Below, piece after piece: positions 34,230 through 47,700 of a stretch of 64,000 bases of DNA. This DNA comes from Eumeta japonica (lineage: Eukaryota > Arthropoda > Insecta > Lepidoptera > Psychidae), in contig BGZK01000852.1 of assembly GCA_005406025.1 (NCBI GenBank), positions 1 to 64,000 of the forward strand, written 5' to 3'. The position numbers were made by a program, and so were the translations under genes. Positions within the stretch are counted from its first letter, which is position 1; each line of letters starts with the position of its first letter. Below the pieces are notes generated by a model. It saw only the letters and a program-made list of their open reading frames with translations. It ran no database searches and was not told the origin of the DNA.

Positions 34230-35379
34230 GGTCGGGGAAAGAAGTTTTTCGTATTTTATAAGTAAAAAGTTGCAGTAAAATCTTTAAGGTGCTGTTTGTA
34301 CATGGCTAGTTTTGATATTATTAAATAGACGACATTTTAATAAAGGAAAATAAAAACTAAAAACGGCGTCTCGTCATTTTTCTATTGTTTTTCTATATAC
34401 CAAAATGAGTCAATCTAATGTAGAAATTCGATACATTTTGAAGTTTTATTACAAAAAAAAAAAAGGAGAAATGCGACACAAGCCGCAAAAAAAATATGTA
34501 ACGTTTATGCACTTAATACAGTGTAGGTAAGAGTAACACAAAACTAAAGTTCGTTAAACTATTAGCCTGTGAAAACTTTTTTTCCTACTGTATGAATTGT
34601 CCAGAAGAATCTGTCGTACAGTGAGAGGGGCAGGAAGTCACCGTTGGTGAGCCACCAGCCGCAACAATTGTAAAACTGGAAGGTTCTTTTAGCCATCCTT
34701 ACTCTATCTGAAATCTTACTGCTCGCCCCTGATAAAACCGAACCGTTTTTTAAATTATTGGTCACTGGTGATGAAAAATGGACCTACGATAAAAATGTGC
34801 GAAAAAGATCATAGTTGAAAAAAGCAAGCAAGCTCCACAGACAATAGCGGAACCCGGATTAACTCGCAATAATTTAATGTTATGTGTATGGTGGGATTGA
34901 AAGGGCATTGCCCATTATGAGCTTTTACCCCCTGACAAAATTATTAACTCGAATCTCTATTACCAAGAGTCGAGACTCGAGCAAGAAGTAAAAAAAAACG
35001 GTCGGAATTGATCAACAGAAAGGGTGTGATTTTTCACCATGATAACTACACATATCTTTAGCCACTCGGCAAATATTAAGTTTGGTTGGGAGGTGTATCC
35101 ACCATATAAGCTCTGACCTTGCACCCTCGTATTTTCACCTGTTTCGATCTGTTCATAATCAATTAGTTAGTGTTAGATTAACATCAAGAGAGGACTGTCA
35201 AAACTATTTGTCGCAGTTTTTTAATCAAAAGTCCCAAAGTTTCTACAGCGATGGGATTATGTCAATACCTACAAAATGGTAACAAGTTGTTGAACAAAAT
35301 AGCATAATTGTAATTAAATATGATGAAAAATTATCTTTACTTTGTATATAAAATAAGAAATAAATTTTTTCCCCGATCT
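34230..35379 (+). mobile_element. Mariner element (cecropia-like), decayed, with both ends
   Basis: Inverted ends GGTCGGGGAAAGAAG (34230) and, as reverse complement, AGATCGGGGAAAAAA (to 35379) are next to TA. The transposase frame starts at 34405 (MSQSNVEIRYILKFYYKK). After frameshifts it gives VRLTSREDCQNYLSQFF and DGIMSIPTKWQQVVEQ, the usual mariner C-terminus. The third catalytic Asp of the D,D34D triad is replaced: LAPSYFHLF instead of LAPSDFHLF, codon at 35130-35132. Several frames are broken, so it is inactive. Confidence 0.8.
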
Positions 35380-37254
35380 TATATTTCAATGGTTTTTTAG
35401 CGGTCGTCAATACAAGCGTATTTTGCTGCATATGAATTATGAAGCCCAATAACAACTGTCTTTGTATAGATAAGGCATTCGGGTTATTCAATAATTTATC
35501 GAGAATCGAATATAACGCATTATATTGTGATGCAGCAATACGTTGTTTTTATGGTAAATTATTTAAGTATTTATATATTTTGATATTTGATTATTGGTAT
35601 ATTATTACGTACTAGAAATTTATAATCAATTAGTTAAAAAGTAATAAATGTTCATGGGAGATAAAGAGGATTTTTCTGTAAATATGTATTATAATAAGTC
35701 ATAATTTTCGCAATCTTTCATAAAAGTAACTCTGTCATAAATAACTTTAGTCCAGTATCCTGTGTACATTTGAAATACTGCATTATTAGAATGTATTGTT
35801 ATGATTTTATGTGAAATCAAAGGCCTTTGTTTTAGTTATGTAAAATATTTATGAAGTTCAAGAAAGTAATCAACAAGGATATATTATACATCATCTAATG
35901 TTACGCATTCAGTTAACTACAACAATTAAGTAAGTATTTATTACATTTCTGATTCGAGATAGTTAACAATTTCATTAGCACTAGAAAGTAATTGACAAGA
36001 GCAATGCGGTGAGTCCACTTCCGTCACCGTCGCCTGACGACCACGTTAATATCACAGATTTAAACACGCCGTCAACCAGGGGTACTCGTATCAATCGGAG
36101 CCGTAGAAACGGAAGCACATACACACACGATTATTACCATCCTATTTCTACGACCTTAGCGCGCCGCATGTCGCCGCCGCATACACATATCTATTTCTTT
36201 GTAGGTTTGTAGCCATAGATGACATTAGTGAATCGTAGATGTCGTAATTGATATCGTAATTTTTCGGAATTTTCTATGCCGAAATAATAATGATTTTTAT
36301 ATGAAGCAGTATCAAGACAGATGTGTCAACTTTTTTTTTTTCGTTCATGTTCACTTAGTTCCATTTTCGTAATATTTCAACAGTTACTAAGCTATTTTCG
36401 ATATGAACTTACGCTGGCTCTGTTTCAATCAAGTTGCATCTTATGCTATAGGTCTTTGATTGTAGTTCTCTGTTATATGAAGAAGGCTTAAAGCGATCGT
36501 GATGTGCGGCCCGCCAAGTACGAGACGATGTGCCCCTGTCGTCGTCACTCTCGCCAACCTAACAGACGCAATAACAGTCAAAATGTAAAGCGGGCTCACC
36601 GAGCCCATCCTACTTAGTCCGCTACCATCGGATACATTTTAAACTATTTAAAGCTAACCAGGACGTTAAAAATCATTCTTTCTAAAGTAAATCGATACCA
36701 ACCACGCTTATATACTTCGACACCGCACCGACATGCACACAATTTTTGGAAATAATTTTGGAAATAATTTAAAAATAACAACTATATCTTAGCTACAGTC
36801 TATGCAACATCACGTAGTTCGAAGTACATAAGTACATTTTTTTTCAGATATATATATAGAACATTCTAATAATCCTAATAGGTAGATAATACTGAAAGAG
36901 CATAAAATTCGTTTGGCCTTTTTCATGCTATACACTTACTTGTCTGTAGGTAATGGAAATTTGCATAAATTCCGAATTTTACACAAAACAAATATTGCAC
37001 TACGATTTTAATTTTACAACTCAACAAGTACAGATAGATATATCCCATAAGCGTACGTGATAAATCGTGTCGTTAAACAAAGTTATAATTTATTTAGTCT
37101 TAATAAACTACAGTAAATATTTAAGGACTCGATGTCAGTCAATTTACACATGAAGAGTTACAGGTTCATTCAAGAAGATTAATTGTAAGTACAATATACA
37201 CACACAGAACACCAACAAGATGAGATATAAAATTTCAAAGTATTCTTTAATTTT
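35380..37254. other. Interval downstream of follistatin
   Basis: Mostly AT-rich without recognised genes. Two GC-richer patches stand out: a plus-strand open frame at 35985-36212, and a minus-strand open frame at 36441-36638 next to a GGGCTC-ACC-GAGCCC hairpin (36592-36606). I cannot assign either. Confidence 0.4.
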
Positions 37255-37255
37255 T

Positions 37256-37261
37256 TTTATT
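37256..37261 (-). terminator. Candidate follistatin polyadenylation signal
   Basis: TTTATT on the plus strand is AATAAA on the gene strand, about 220 bp beyond the stop codon. Another lies near 37088. The choice between them is a guess. Confidence 0.4.
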
Positions 37262-37478
37262 AAGTACCTACTTCTCAAAAAATTGTGCTAACTACAGTTC
37301 TTAGAGTAATTTTGACTAAACTGATGTAAGTACGATTTTGTGCTCAATAATGATGTAAACAAGTTATCGAGTAACAACTACATAATTATTTATCTAAAAT
37401 AGCTCAAAATTCGGGTTTTAGGTTTCATTGGAATCAATCTACCACTACGAGTACTGGTGAACTTGCTGATGGGCCAGC

Positions 37479-37555
37479 TCAGACACGCTGTGCCTTATCC
37501 ACACCATTTCCTTTTTTGTCACCAGCCACATTATTGTCTGTCGTAGTATTGCCAA
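37479..37555 (-). CDS. Fs: Follistatin C-terminal tail exon
   Basis: Acceptor CTTCTTTTCAG, then a 25-residue hydrophilic tail starting VGNTTTDNNVAGDKKG and ending AQRV, with stop TGA at 37481-37479. The phase fits the previous exon. It has little sequence conservation, so it is called from phase and splice signal. Confidence 0.7.
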
Positions 37556-40500
37556 CTGAAAAGAAGAGAAAGCCTATGATAGTTTCGTTAAACAATAATC
37601 AGTAGATACAAAAAAAAAAAATATAAGTAAGTTTGGGTTTCCCAACATTTGAATAGGCATTTATAAGTTACATAGACGACGGCCAGTGACGAGCAAATTT
37701 TTATACGAAAATAATCAGTCATCGCAAATCTGACTTTACGTTATAAAAGAAAATCTTCAGTTTCGCTATTTACTTTCCGCTAACGTAATTATAATGGAGT
37801 GTTATTGCACTACAGTTGACATGCCTTGAATTTTCCACACATTTATTTTTACACTTAAAATCAGTTGCCTCTCTTCGCAAGACGTCAACTATGTCTCCAA
37901 GCGAACACATCAGCACGAACAGAAGTTACTGTTCGTATTAGTGTTTTTCAAAATTTCAAATTAGACGGTCCATGTCGATAGATGGAATGAGGACTGTTCG
38001 TGGTTCGAGGATCAGTTTTTGTGGTTTCGGACAAAGTCAACGAAAATTTTGCAAAGCAACGACAGGATTCAAATAGCGATGTATTCAGACTTATTTTTAA
38101 CGTTTGGACGATTTGAAGTAACACGGTAATAAACAATGTTCAGTTCACGAGTATCAGCGGAACGCATAAGAATATCAAAAGTATACGATGTATACTTCAA
38201 AAGTATACGATGAAAAGTGCACAAAATTTTGTTTATAATATCATGGGTGATGATCGTTAGATTAGGTAATTCATAAAATAAACAAAATCTGATTAATGAA
38301 AGCATTACAAACGCACCCGCACAGGGCCCTACGTGTAGGGGGTCGACGGCTTGGCCTCTGTCGCAGGCGGCGCGCTGCAGCCGGCACCAGGAGGCGTAGG
38401 TGCGGCGGTCAGAGCCGCAAAGACGACGGCGCGTGCCCCCTCCGCCCGCGCCGCACCCGCCGCACGACACGCAGCGCGCGCCGCTCGCGCCGCCCGCCGC
38501 GCATCGCTGCCCTACCCCGCAGCGTATAGTCGCACATGTCGCGTTCGCTACTTACAAATCGCACAAGAATTTCAGCTATAATGTTGTTGATAAAAATTGG
38601 TTTTTTTTTTCATCAAAACGTCTTAATGCCTATAGAGTTAATTAACAAATTAAAATCTTAAATTTATATTAGGTGGCAGTGGATGTATTTTGATCTAATG
38701 TGTGGTTTTAGAGAAATAATAAGTTTAACCTCACCTATACAAGTTCCCCTATAAGCGAGTGGCAAAGAGCGGCCCTGTTCGCAAGCAGCCTGGCGTAGCG
38801 CACACGTGCCGGCGTACGTGCGGCCGTCCACGGCGCACATCGGCGGGCCCGCCTTGGCGCAGCTGCTGCATCGCACGCAATGTGCGCCCAACTCAGCATC
38901 AAGCACGCACCGCTTGTCGCCTCCGCAACGCACGGCCGCACAACTGCCCACTTTTAACCAATTGGGAAACACATATGGTTAAAAATATAATCTAAGAAAA
39001 GCAATTTTTTTCGTGCGATATTTTAGGCCTAAAATTTAATAAAAGTAGTCTTTAATAACTTTTATTATATATTGAATTGAAATGGGGAGTTAGTTAAAAA
39101 AATCTTAAGTGATTCTCCGTGGTAACAGATGACACTTCTGTAGATTTAGAAAACTTAACAAAACCATGAGATAATATATATTAAAAACATAGAAATACAA
39201 AATAATATTATCTAGCTCTTTAATGTAAAAGCTACAACCTCGCTCTTTTGAAAAAAAAATTTAGATAATATTTCTATAATTTGACAAAATCAGGTACTGT
39301 CAATCGGAACGGTTTTCTAATAGTAACCGAGTGCCAGCTATTATGGCCAAGTAGCAATAGCTTTTTTTATAAAAAAAAATCTTCATGTAATAGCAAATAG
39401 TTTATTTGATTAGTATTAATATATAATTCAAATCTATGTCGATATCTTTCAAATTTCGTTTTCAATGTCAGTCAACAACCTTCGGAGTTGTTTACTTAAT
39501 TAGCCTCATTAAAACAATATTTATAAAGAAGTAAGCGTGGTAAACGACGCTGTCGTCTCTTCTAAATTAATCATCATTGAGCGAAAACCAACATACAACA
39601 CTTACTTTTTTTTTAGATCGATTACGAACAAACATATTTGTTTGGGGAAAAAGTTTTTTCGTATTGAAATACGAAACTTTTTGCTTATTCATAAGCAAAA
39701 GTTGCAGTAAAATCTCTTTGATTGTGATGATTGTATCTGGCTAGTTTTGATACCATTAAATAGATGACGTTAAAAAATAATAAAAACGGTGTCCCGCCAT
39801 TTTCTATCGGTTTTGTCCACCAAAATAAGTGAATCTAACGTAGAAATTAAATACATTTTAAAGTTTATTTACAAAAATGGAAGAAATAAAAAAAAGTAAA
39901 AAAAATTGACGTTTATGGACCTCATGCAGTGTTGGTAAAAGTAGTATGAAACTGGTTCGAACATTTTCTTTCCTCTAATTTTGATGTCAAACTTCGCTCT
40001 GATCTACCTGTTAGGGATAAAGTCGATGCCATTTTGAAAAGAGTAGAGTAGAATCGGAACATTAGTTCTTACAATATAGCTAAAGAGCTGGGGATTGAGC
40101 GGAAAATAGTTTTGAGTCATTTGAAAAAAGCTGGATATACAAAATAGGTATTTTATTAGTATTACAAAATCGATACTTGGGTCCCACAGGAGCTCACTGA
40201 AAGAAATCTAATGAATCGTGTACTCATATGCGAATCTATGTTGAAGCGTAATGAAACCGAATGGTTTTTGAAAAAATCGCTCATGGGTGATGAAAATGGA
40301 TTACCAACAACAAGAACGCGCCAAAAAGATCATGGTCAAAAGGTAAGCAAGCTCTATACACTATCTGGATTAACTGGATTAACTGGCAATAAGTTGATAC
40401 TATATGTATGTATGGTGGGAATGGAAGGGCATTATTCATTATGCAGACCACACACATTTTTAGCCATTTAGTAAATATTTAGTGAGTTTGGTTGGGAAGT

Positions 40501-41664
40501 ATTAATGCATCCACCATATAGCTTTGACCTTGCATCCTCAGATTTTCACCTGTTTCAGTCTCTTCAGAATTCTTTAGGTAGTATTAGGTTAACATCAAGA
40601 TAGAGCTGTTAAAACTACTTAACGTAGTTTTTTGAACAGAAGTCCCAAAATTTCTACAGCAATGGCTTTATGTCACTACCTACATAATGGCAACAAGTTG
40701 TGGAATAAAAAGGCGCATTTATATATCGTATGAAATCCATCATATATCTTTCCGCAAATATTCATAATCTTCTTCTTTTTAGAATAACTTTGCCAAAGAA
40801 ACCAGTCATTGTAGTACCCGTTCTGACAAAAATAGCTTAGAACATCTACGTAAAATGTCGTACTGACAAGCTTAGAACTGATGACGCGTAGGTATCGCAC
40901 CGCGACTCGCCGTGCGCCGGTGACCTGACCACGCCTGCACTTGCAGTCTGGCCTAGCATTTATTAGGGTTGTGTCTATATTATTTATAAGTACATTTTGT
41001 ATGATGTATTTTTGTTATAGTTACTTTGGCAAAGTTGTTCAAAAAAGTAGATTATATTATAAATATTTGCGAAAAGATGAATGTTCGATTGCAACTTGTG
41101 TTATATATTTATATATTATAACTAAAAGAAAATAAAATATGATATAAATTATCTTGAATTAGTATACCTATAAAATACGAAAAAAAAATTCCCGACCTTA
41201 TGTATAGTAATTGAACATTCTTAATACTGTCATCCCTAGTCGTAGCGTCCGTCCCCTTTCCACATATAAGTATTTTAGATGTTTGTATTCAGAACGGTTA
41301 GAACTGTTATTTCACCATCGGCTGATGGTTACATTTGTATATTCACTTCGTCACCTTTTAGGATACTCTAGAGATAAAATGGAATCTTTTATATATGATA
41401 TCTCCAAAGATCATTTGTTTGTTCAAAATCGTGTCTTGTATTCGACCAAATGTAGACTGCGATTCGAATGCGACGCCATTGCGCTTTTCACGGAGTACTG
41501 CGCGGGCGCGGGGAGACGGTCATATCGGGTTACTGTTTATAGTCTCGGCCCGGTCTAGACAGTGCACTCGAGTGACGCGTTCGAGTTTAGATTACGACGT
41601 TGGACAAGCGAATTGAATTCGCGCCGATGCTTATGACGATCTCGACACCGGAAACTTAAAAATG

Positions 41665-41724
<60 letters not shown>

Positions 41725-44700
41725 CTATTTATCAAGTTCGTTTTAAAATGTATTCTAATGAATAAATAAATATATTTTATACGAGAGTAAGGAATTGGGT
41801 ATTTTTTTTTATTAATAGAAAATGTACCGCGAGTGTGTCTGATGGTTCTCGTGAAGGTTGCCATGTACTAACCTTCATATTCAAGTACTCTTTCAAGAAC
41901 CTTTCCTAATGCAGTAGTTATATCATTTCTATGATAGGTACGACCGCCCTACTACCATTACGGCTTGCTATGTATTAAGTTCATTGGCATTGAGTTGAAT
42001 CTACATAGATTCAACTCAATGTCAATCAGCTTAAATCAGTCTTATTAATACGAAACAAAGAAATATGTGATGACTTTGAGTGCAAATTATTAGTACTTAA
42101 AGCTCGTTCATATTATATTGTTGCTGTATCATACGGCAATATTTTTAAACAACTTATATTATGGCCAGCAACAAGTATTTTAATGGAAACGAGTAAATGT
42201 CAGCCTTTTTTTATATGTAGTTAAGAAAATGTAAGCTTAAAAAATAAATAAAATTAAGCTATTTTATTGTATTCATATGAAGCGCAGGTTAACATTGAAG
42301 GCATTTAGATACATTAAATTGGCAAGTAGATACCTACCTAAAAAGAATGTCCACGCAAGTCCAGTTTGGTCATTTTAAACGTTTTTCGATCATTTGTTAA
42401 AAAAATCCATTAGATGTATTAAACCGAAACAAATAAATGCTGTTTACAAGCTTATGAAGTCTAATATTTGTGAGACATCGGAATATTTTACCGTATAAAG
42501 TGCATTTAAATTAGAGACATTAATTTTAACTTCGAATATCTTCGAACTAACTTTAAGGAAATTGCAAACTGTGCCATCTCAGTGTATAAATAAAAATGTA
42601 TTCTATCATATGACAATACATTTCGAAATGTTTAAGAAAAATAATGATCGACACGGCAGTGGAGGCTTGGTATGCGCATGTCAATTAGCTCCCTACAGAT
42701 GTATAAAATTTACCCTTACATACATTATAAATTTTTATTGCTTAATAAAGATTTGTAATCTGCATTTCTTTATGCAAATATATATATAAACAAAGGTGTC
42801 TATAATATACTTTCCGAATATTTGAGAACAAATAATGTCCACGTATACTTATCTTTTTAATATTTGGAAAAGCACCTAGACTTTTTACAGGTTTGTTTGC
42901 TTTATTTTATATATAAAGCGATCAATACAATATTGAAATAATAAATTATAATGAAAATTGAGTATAACAATTTAAGAATCCGTTGAATTATTAATAACCG
43001 ACTTTCCTCCTAATAACTTTAGGTGTGCTTTTGTCTTCCTTGTCTGCATTTTATTTTATTGATTATATCAGTTTCGTTGAAGTATAATCGAAAATATTAA
43101 AATTATTGAGACCAAATGAATATTTTAAAATCAATATTCAATATCCATATAATGTGACGAATGCATTTTCACGGCTAAGCCGCCGGTCTAATTTTTGTGA
43201 AATTTAGTATGACAGTACCTTAAATTTTAGGTGAGAATATAGGCTAATATTTTTGCCTCTCTCTGTCTGTCTCATAACTGACACGACAGTGGCGCATTTC
43301 GATGAAATATAGTTATTATACAATTCTCTCGAATTAATATTCATTTCATTGGACAGGGATTGGTTGTGGAAAAACAGATTCCAGGGTTAACGGTGGATTA
43401 CATGCTAAATGTTGACACATGTGACAGGCAAGCGTCTAATTATGGATTTCTGTGAATTAACCAACCCACACCATGGAATATCATCACATTAGATGCTGCT
43501 TTGGAATATCACTATACCACATTCTGTTTTAGGATATCGTGACATCACATTTTAATAAATTTCAGGATATCCTCACATCACCACATTGTTTCAGGTGTTT
43601 CAGTGAATCCACATATCATCTTATTACATATTATTTAAGCATTCATATCTCTTTAGATGTGTATTCCTTTGTCTATGAAATCATAGACTTCGTGTGTTTG
43701 TACATTAAAGATTTTCGAAGAAAGAGATATAACCTACGAAGGATAAACAAAATTATTTTTATTTTTCTTGGTTTGTCAGTTTGTCTCTTAGTTTGAACAA
43801 TGTCACATTAATGTAGCAATTAATATTTGTTTCACTGAAATCAACTCACCAAATCAGAACATATTCGATTTTTAATATAAGTCACCCTATCAAGTTTCAC
43901 AGCAGCTGATTACACCGTGTTATGTTATGGGGTGAAGAGGTTGCGTCGGTAAGTGAGCATACCGTACAGGGGCAATCGTTATGTTCAGGCGGGCGGGGCC
44001 GCGGGCGGAAACTAGTTATTACAATATTTCTTTAATAGTGACCGAGTTCTGTTACGCCTTCGAGTAAGCTACAATCAGGCGCAGGTAACCCTAGACGCGA
44101 TACAATTTACGGTCGGCGCAGACGGGGGGTGTGGCCATTCCGTGAAAGCGGTTAATGCTAACTTTCCGTTGAACAAAGTAAATAACAACTGGCATCGTAA
44201 ACGCGAACCTCTTGACAACGAATTCTCACGAATCTATGGATAAATTAAATAAATTATGTGATAATAAAACTGGTGGATGTTTAAAAGTAATTGGCCCTGT
44301 ACGCGACGTCTAAGTATACACAGGTGATTTTAAATTTATTCTCTATTTAGGTCAATGTTTATCCAGAGTAAAGTACAAAATAACTGTATGGATTTTGATG
44401 AAATTTCAAGGCATCACAGTGTGTTTTGACTGACGTCAAAAAAGAGGGGGTTTTGAATTCGATTATTTTTTTTAATATTATTAATTTTGTCACTTATTAA
44501 TCAATTTCGATATCTTTTTTATTTGAGAGATTTATTTCAAAGTTGGTCCTGTTTTTGTAAGAACTGAGATATGATTAAGTGTTCCATGAGGAAGCGACGG
44601 AACTCCTCAAATATTATAAATATACGTAGAGCAATTCGAGTATTCTCCATAGGAAGTTATGCATTTGATCTCGAACATTCAGAGAAGCGGAACTGACAAT

Positions 44701-47700
44701 GAAAACTACAAACGACCACTGGAATTCTCCAAAGCTAAGTGTTTCACGGATTCCATAGATTCCGTTGAAGTTGTTAAGCAATTTATGCTCATCGAAACGC
44801 TGTGAAGTGGAATCAATGATGTAGTACCAACTAAAAACTTAATGCAACAGAACAAACAATATTAGAAGAAATTTAAAAAAGATCGGGAATGGGAAATGTG
44901 CACGAAAGTCTTATCTTCGCGCAAGAGGAATAGTTTTACATCACCGTACAATTGCGATCTAGTGCATGCTCAGAAGCGCGTTCGGGTAGAAATAAGGCCG
45001 TAATACGGTCGCAAAATTCAAAGCAAGTTCGTCTCAGCGTGTATACGATATCGTTAACGGGTATAAATCTTGAACTCATCACTATGATCCGGAAACGAAG
45101 CTACAGTCGACCGTGTGGCTGTTTCAAACAAGCAAGAAGTACAGGAAAACTTTAGATTGCAAGTTTTTGTTCTTTAAGGGTTACCTGGTGACGGTGCACT
45201 CGCGAGATCGAAGAAGCATTACTGATGAATAGTGTGTTACCGAACGTCTACCATAGGTTTTTACTGTTGTGAACAGCAAGCGACCGAACACCGGTCTTCG
45301 TGGGCTAGTGTTGCACTACAACGCGATCGTGCGCTACACACTCAAAACAAGAGATTTTTTGAACAGCACACTGGTCAAACCTATAAGCAACCCTCTTTAG
45401 AATCGCAATTTGTCACCGCGTGATTTTATGACTTTCTAAAATAAAAAATAAAATAAATGTTTTCATTACCGGAAGTGGCACTGGGTGCATCTTCCTGTCA
45501 TGAAGTCAATTGAAGAGGAGTCTGACGCGGACTGGAAAGTGTGTTTTAGACCTATTAAACTGCACAGGCGCAGATGGAGAGTTCTTTGACGAGATTTAAT
45601 AAAAAGTAATAACTTGCAGTCACGGATGTATAAATGTAATATACTTTTTTATAGTCCAGCAAAAATTTGCGAGTTGCCCACGTATCGGCCACCGAAAACT
45701 CTGTTTTATGTATTTGTTGGAGCACGAGAACATAAACGCCCTTTAATTTGTCACTGACATTAATGTCTTTTGTTAGGATTTAACCGATCTACATCGACAA
45801 TCTACCCTTTTTCTGGAATTATCGATGAATTTATGCGTAAAGTGATATTGGCATTGACTGTGGATAAAGTGAATAGTTCTAGTGATTTTCTTATTGAAAG
45901 TGCCTACAAGAAACTCTGAACTTTTGAGATTCGTCTGTAAGCCACAGCTATTTTCTTCATAACAGTTTGATAATTTGAGATCTAGCCTAGCCTAATAATG
46001 AAGCTATGGATGTATTTTCGTATCGTTTCATTCAACAACACTTTAACCAGTCTTCTTCAAGTGGTCGATAACGAGCCCCCGGGGTCGATTCAAACTTTCT
46101 AGAGGTCGTTGGCTTGAATGAAAAAATATGGAGGTCGATGACGGCAAAAAAAAAATAAATCTCTTTATGCACCACTGTTATTTGTTTGTTATAAGTTCAA
46201 AGTATTCATGATACAATAAGACAATTTTAAATATAATAACAAGATGTGTTTGCTGTCTAGTGCTTAGATATAAATGTCAAGATAAGCTTTTTTATCATCA
46301 TCTATGTTTTTTTTTTTAAATTTCGCTGCTTAGTATCTAAACAATTTGACAGGTGTCATTTTTTGAATGACAGTGACTAGTCCTGCACGTGGACTAACAA
46401 AGGACTCGTCAGCATTGGTCTAATTTAGAATATTAGTACCAATGAACTATGTCGTGGCATTAATTGCATTTTAAATGTTTTTATGTTTTTACATATAAAT
46501 TTTTGATCTACTATGTTATTTAACTTAAGGTTATGTGGAAATGTTTTAGAAAAAAATAAAGCACGACAATCCTGGGCTTATATTTTTTAGGAGGTAGATA
46601 AGTTCTAATGGTCATGCGGAGTAGGCTTTACCGACCCTAGATGACTTGGTGTCACTAAAGTCTTAGAAACGCTTTTACGTTACAGTTTTCATTCCAATTC
46701 TGGTCTCGGATTCGATTTCTATTTAGATTCTCAATGATTTTGGTATCAAAAAGAATATCATTATTTCTCAAAACATTCGTCTAAAATATACAAAATAAAG
46801 AAGCCGTGTGTGTAAAAGTGTTATCAGCCATCATTCGGGTCCACGTGTAATTGTTTAATTAAATCAAGAATTGGAGTAAATCGGTAGAAAAAAAAAACGA
46901 AATCCGTAATTTATTTCCCAGTAATTACATAGTAATCACAAAGTTGCCAAAAAACGAGTGCCGTTGCGAAAACTGATCGCGTGTCACCTTTTCCCCAGCA
47001 CTGGTCAAAACCGAAGCTAGAATCTAACAATGAAAGCCGTTAAGTGCACGTTACGTTGTCGTGTTCTCGACGTAATTGGCGTTTGTTTTGACGTTCGAAT
47101 TGTGACCGCTATTTTTCAAATTACACATGTGTTCTGAAATTGCTTAAGGTTAAAAAAATAAAACAATACCTATTCTCTTACGATTCGCGTGGAACACCAG
47201 CCCGAATCACGTGGGATTTACCCGGCACAAAATTGTTTTTCTTGCGGCAACGAGATTAAACCATATTACGATGCGTGCAATGGTTTGACATCAAACGCGA
47301 TGATCTCACTGTTAGCTTGCGAAAGCGGATCGGAGGCATACGCTCGGTATACCTTTTTTTGACCTAACCACTTGCAGCACCTTATTCGTCGCAAAATGGC
47401 TCGTAAACTTTGCCGGGCCACAAACTAAATGGCTTGTTTTTAAAACTGCCCGACACTGTATTTACGCTGAAGCAGTCGTCCTACACCGTCCCGCGAAAAC
47501 GGAGCTGTTTTTTAATGCCACAACTACGTTAAATGAGTGCCGTTTTGCGGCGCGTTTTCCATTTCGATATCGATTCAATGAAAAACTGACACCGATTTGA
47601 CTAGATATTATGTAACGATTTCAGTGTTTTTATGTTTAATACGGCTATGTAAATGATAAACTCACAAGTTTCTCTAATATGACGAGGGTATTGGATAAAA

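Noticed and set aside
38296..38645. Several plus-strand open frames across the follistatin domain 3 exon
   Set aside because: They are shadows produced by extreme GC bias of the real minus-strand exon; they contain Ala/Arg low-complexity sequence only.
38759..38995. Plus-strand 78-codon frame
   Set aside because: Antisense of follistatin domain 2.
41631..41864. Minus-strand 77-codon frame
   Set aside because: Mostly Tyr-Ile repeats from a TA microsatellite.
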